From positions 1 through 23,134 of the forward strand of contig JASHYV010000106.1 in assembly GCA_030064695.1 (NCBI GenBank): a stretch of DNA of 23,134 bases. The letters run 5' to 3'. The stretch comes from Thermoplasmata archaeon (lineage in GTDB: Archaea > Thermoplasmatota > Thermoplasmata > UBA184). The position numbers and the translations under genes were made by a program. The notes beneath the pieces are model-generated. The model saw nothing but the letters and a program-made list of their open reading frames with translations, did not search any database and was not told the origin of the DNA. Below, one piece after another: positions 21,125-23,134 of this stretch; positions within the stretch are counted from its first letter, which is position 1, and each line of letters begins with the position of its first letter.

Positions 21125-22951
21125 CTACGGCGGCGGAAGCGGGGGTGGCGGAGGCGGAGGCGGCGGCGGGGACCAGACCGCGGGCGGAGGAGGAGGCGCC
21201 GGGCCGCTGGGGCGGCTCGGACCCCGTTTCACCATCATCAGCACGACGGCGACGACCACGATCGCCGCGACGATCCCGCCGATCAGCAGGTAGCCCTCGT
21301 CGCCGGGCAGGCCCAGGAACCCCGACGACGACGAGGAGGACGACGGGGGCGGGGGCGTGGAGCTCGAACAGGAGAACGGCAGCGTGGTGTCGACCGCGTG
21401 CCCGTCCACCTCGATGTCGCCGGTCCGGCTCGAGCCGGTGAACGTGCAGGTCGCCTCCGAGTACCAGGACTCGAGGTCATAGGGGTCGCCCGGCGCCGAG
21501 GTGTTGTGGAAGTTGCCGAAGTCGTAGCTCGAGGCGGTCACGTTCTCCGTCGATCCGTTGAACTCGATCACCCACCAGGCCCCGGTCGGCAGTCCGGTCT
21601 CGGTGAACGAGACCTTGTACTCCCCGGGCGGAGGAGGCGGCGTCGTGCTGACGCCGCCGTTGATCACGCTCACGTTGCCGGTCTCATCGTTCGGCACGTA
21701 CAGGTCGTCGTTGGTGGAGTCGAACGTCGGGGTCTGCGGGGCCCCGCCCACATCGATGACCTGGTAGTCAAAGGTCGTGGTGTTGATCGCGATGACCCCG
21801 CCGGTTCCGCCGTAGAAGGAGTATCCGGGCGCGTACATCTCCTGGTCCACGGGGTCCCACGTCGGGGCGAAGTTGGCGTAGCTGTTGACCCCCGCGCTCA
21901 CCTCGTGGACGAAGGTGTTCGTCGTCGGGCTGATCACGCCCATCTCGTCCGGCCCGAGGAGGACCTCGTAGACGTCCCCGTTGATCGGGTCGACCGTGGG
22001 GCTCCCGTAGAGCAGGTCGTCGTTGTCCGTTCCGGTGCTGATGTTCTCGACGACGGAGAGGCCCTTCACGACGGTGATGTTGTACGCCCCCACCCCCTCG
22101 TTCGGGAAGTAGACCTCCTGGTTGATCGGGTCGTACGCGGGGGTGATCGGGCCGTTGAAGCCCCCGGGACTCGCCAGCACCGTGTTCGTGGTCGCGTTGA
22201 TGATCGAGATGTTGTCGCCGGAGCCCGCGTTGTTCACGGGGACGTAGATGTCGCCGTCGGCGGGATCGTAGACGCCGGTCTCGGGATCGTAGCCGACCGG
22301 GATCTGGGTGACGACCGAGTTCGTGAGGGTGTTGATCACCGTCACGTTGTCGAGCACGAAGGAGAGGGGCGCGTAGCTCTCGGTATCGGAGACGTAGAGG
22401 TAGTGGTTCACGGGGTCGTACACGGGCGTCGACGGGTACGACGTGTAGCCGGTGTCGACGTTGGCCGCGATGGTGTCGACCCCCGAGTACGCCGTGACGT
22501 TGTCCGGACCCACCGTCTCGTTCTGGTCGGCCACGTAGACCTCCTCGTTCGAGGGGGCGTAGGTGGGCGTCTGCGCGTAGGCGAGGGTGCCCAGGAACGC
22601 CTGGCCGACGACCGTGTTGGTGGCGCCCGAGATCACGGTCGTGTTGCTCGTGTTCTCGTTGGCCCAGAGCCCCACGCCGGTCGGGATGTAGATGTCCCCG
22701 TTCGCCGGATCGAACGTCCCCTCGATGCCCCCGCTGTTGGTCGCGATCGTCGCGATGACGGTGTTCGGACCGCCCGTCGACGGGGTCGGGTCGAGCGGCC
22801 CTCCGCCTCGGGGCACGACGGCGACCCCCGTCGACACGGAGGATCCGGCCGCCGGCCGCTCGGCGAGGGCGCCGACGGCCAGGCCGACGACGAACAGGCT
22901 GACGCAGAGCACGGCCCACCCGGCCCGAGGGATCCGTCGCCCGTCGCGCAT
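21125..22951 (-). CDS. Secreted YVTN-type beta-propeller surface protein with C-terminal anchor
   Basis: A 608-residue exported protein. Residues 1-30 are a signal peptide (MRDGRRIPR then a hydrophobic stretch ending VGALA). Residues about 60-450 hold around eight repeats of the pattern P-x-[YFW]-[DA]-x-x-[NDS]-x-[DE]-[LIV]-Y-V, each followed by [VI]-x-V-I-N/SP-x-T-N-x-V, as in YVTN/NHL-like beta-propellers. Next is a domain starting YKVSFTETGLPTGAWWVIEFNG, of a kind repeated in Thermoplasmata surface proteins. Then comes a Ser/Pro linker, a transmembrane helix (about 554-574) and a basic, proline-rich tail (575-608) with ten consecutive prolines. It is probably a cell-surface binding protein anchored with a cytosolic tail. 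ATG at 22951 is preferred over 22987 because a TATA-like TGTTTTTGC covers the longer start. Confidence 0.85.
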   Translation of the reverse strand: MRDGRRIPRAGWAVLCVSLFVVGLAVGALAERPAAGSSVSTGVAVVPRGGGPLDPTPSTGGPNTVIATIATNSGGIEGTFDPANGDIYIPTGVGLWANENTSNTTVISGATNTVVGQAFLGTLAYAQTPTYAPSNEEVYVADQNETVGPDNVTAYSGVDTIAANVDTGYTSYPSTPVYDPVNHYLYVSDTESYAPLSFVLDNVTVINTLTNSVVTQIPVGYDPETGVYDPADGDIYVPVNNAGSGDNISIINATTNTVLASPGGFNGPITPAYDPINQEVYFPNEGVGAYNITVVKGLSVVENISTGTDNDDLLYGSPTVDPINGDVYEVLLGPDEMGVISPTTNTFVHEVSAGVNSYANFAPTWDPVDQEMYAPGYSFYGGTGGVIAINTTTFDYQVIDVGGAPQTPTFDSTNDDLYVPNDETGNVSVINGGVSTTPPPPPGEYKVSFTETGLPTGAWWVIEFNGSTENVTASSYDFGNFHNTSAPGDPYDLESWYSEATCTFTGSSRTGDIEVDGHAVDTTLPFSCSSSTPPPPSSSSSSSGFLGLPGDEGYLLIGGIVAAIVVVAVVLMMVKRGPSRPSGPAPPPPPAVWSPPPPPPPPPPLPPP

Positions 22952-22978
22952 CGGTGCGCGCCGGACTGGCGGCCGGGG

Positions 22979-22987
22979 CAAAAACAT
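22979..22987 (-). promoter_or_regulatory. TATA-like box for the beta-propeller gene
   Basis: The minus strand reads ATGTTTTTG, about 30 bases upstream of the ATG at 22951. If it is the promoter, the upstream in-frame ATG at 22987 cannot be the start, since it lies within the box. Confidence 0.45.
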
Positions 22988-23028
22988 TTGGACGACGCGG
23001 GAGCCGGGGGCCCCTGAGCGCGCAACCC

Positions 23029-23036
23029 ATTTTACT
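23029..23036 (+). promoter_or_regulatory. TATA-like box for the right-edge gene
   Basis: ATTTTACT is centred about 29 bases before the ATG at 23062. It belongs to the 110-base divergent region shared with the surface-protein gene. Confidence 0.5.
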
Positions 23037-23061
23037 CGGTGTGCGGTAGGTCCCCCGCCGT

Positions 23062-23134
23062 ATGGCCTCGATCACAGAGCAGGAGCTCACCCGGGCGATC
23101 GAGCGGACCCTGGTGGCGCACGGCAAGGTGCCGA
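23062..23134 (+). CDS. Unidentified protein, 5' end only
   Basis: An ATG opens a frame that runs off the window after 24 codons. It reads MASITEQELTRAIERTLVAH and then GKVP. The segment is predicted helical and has no signal peptide. The family cannot be named from so little. A TATA-like box at the standard leaderless distance supports it as a real gene, divergent from the surface protein. Confidence 0.6.
   Translation, partial: MASITEQELTRAIERTLVAHGKVP

Noticed and set aside
21620..22780. DNA tandem repeats in the surface-protein gene as a possible CRISPR or satellite
   Set aside because: The repeats are degenerate at DNA level and in frame; they encode beta-propeller blades, with no constant repeat/spacer pattern.
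22952..22987. Longer start (ATG at 22987) for the beta-propeller protein
   Set aside because: It would place the start inside the only TATA-like element and leave no promoter at the expected distance; the signal peptide fits the shorter start better.
1..23134. Mobile elements, prophage or defence islands
   Set aside because: No transposase, integrase, phage structural gene, terminal repeats or CRISPR repeats were seen; apart from the bacterial-type synthetases the window is ordinary core genome.

Overview
The window looks like chromosomal core genome from a GC-rich archaeon, most likely a member of Thermoplasmatota. Archaeal markers are a group II chaperonin (thermosome), RNA polymerase subunit Rpb4/RpoF, ribosomal protein L21e, Pus10, deoxyhypusine synthase, aIF2-beta and an archaeal presenilin-type protease. 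Many genes have a TATA-like box centred about 27 bases before the start codon, which implies leaderless mRNAs. The phylum call is inference: it rests on the GC-rich leaderless style, an ETGLP-type surface domain and the gene order.

Layout, left to right. (1) The 3' end of a LUD-domain gene on the + strand (1-213). (2) A tRNA-Lys(CUU) on the - strand (273-346). (3) A long - strand stretch (406-9797) that reads from right to left as ABC ATPase, ABC permease, bacterial-type ValRS, aldo/keto reductase, HAD phosphatase, then (after a terminator/promoter junction) aIF2-beta with a TRAM domain, presenilin-like protease and deoxyhypusine synthase. (4) A class II LysRS, an orphan 133-residue protein and the thermosome, all on - (9844-13493), each with its own promoter. 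(5) An EamA-type transporter and an unusual protein joining an archaeal bacterio-opsin-activator-type HTH to an O6-alkylguanine-DNA alkyltransferase (13589-15775, -). (6) A divergent + strand pair, a proline racemase/hydroxyproline epimerase and a DapA-family enzyme (15934-17813). (7) A - strand information-processing operon pus10, rpl21e, rpoF, DUF655, ksgA (17810-21078). (8) A secreted beta-propeller surface protein with a C-terminal membrane anchor and a polyproline tail (-). (9) The first 24 codons of a divergent + strand gene.

How the genes work together. Translation dominates: charging (ValRS, LysRS, tRNA-Lys), initiation (aIF2-beta), aIF5A modification (DHS), rRNA and tRNA modification (KsgA, Pus10) and a ribosomal protein. 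The accessory content is the ABC exporter, the putative hydroxyproline-catabolic pair, the alkyltransferase/regulator fusion and the surface protein. No mobile elements, CRISPR arrays or rRNA genes were seen, and no stretch longer than about 300 bases lacks a gene.

Most interesting observations: the HTH-alkyltransferase fusion, which resembles an archaeal analogue of bacterial Ada, with palindromes in its own promoter; a 10-bp inverted repeat bracketing the thermosome TATA box; and a ValRS whose only plausible start is CTG, overlapping the stop of the upstream gene as CTGA behind a good Shine-Dalgarno sequence.
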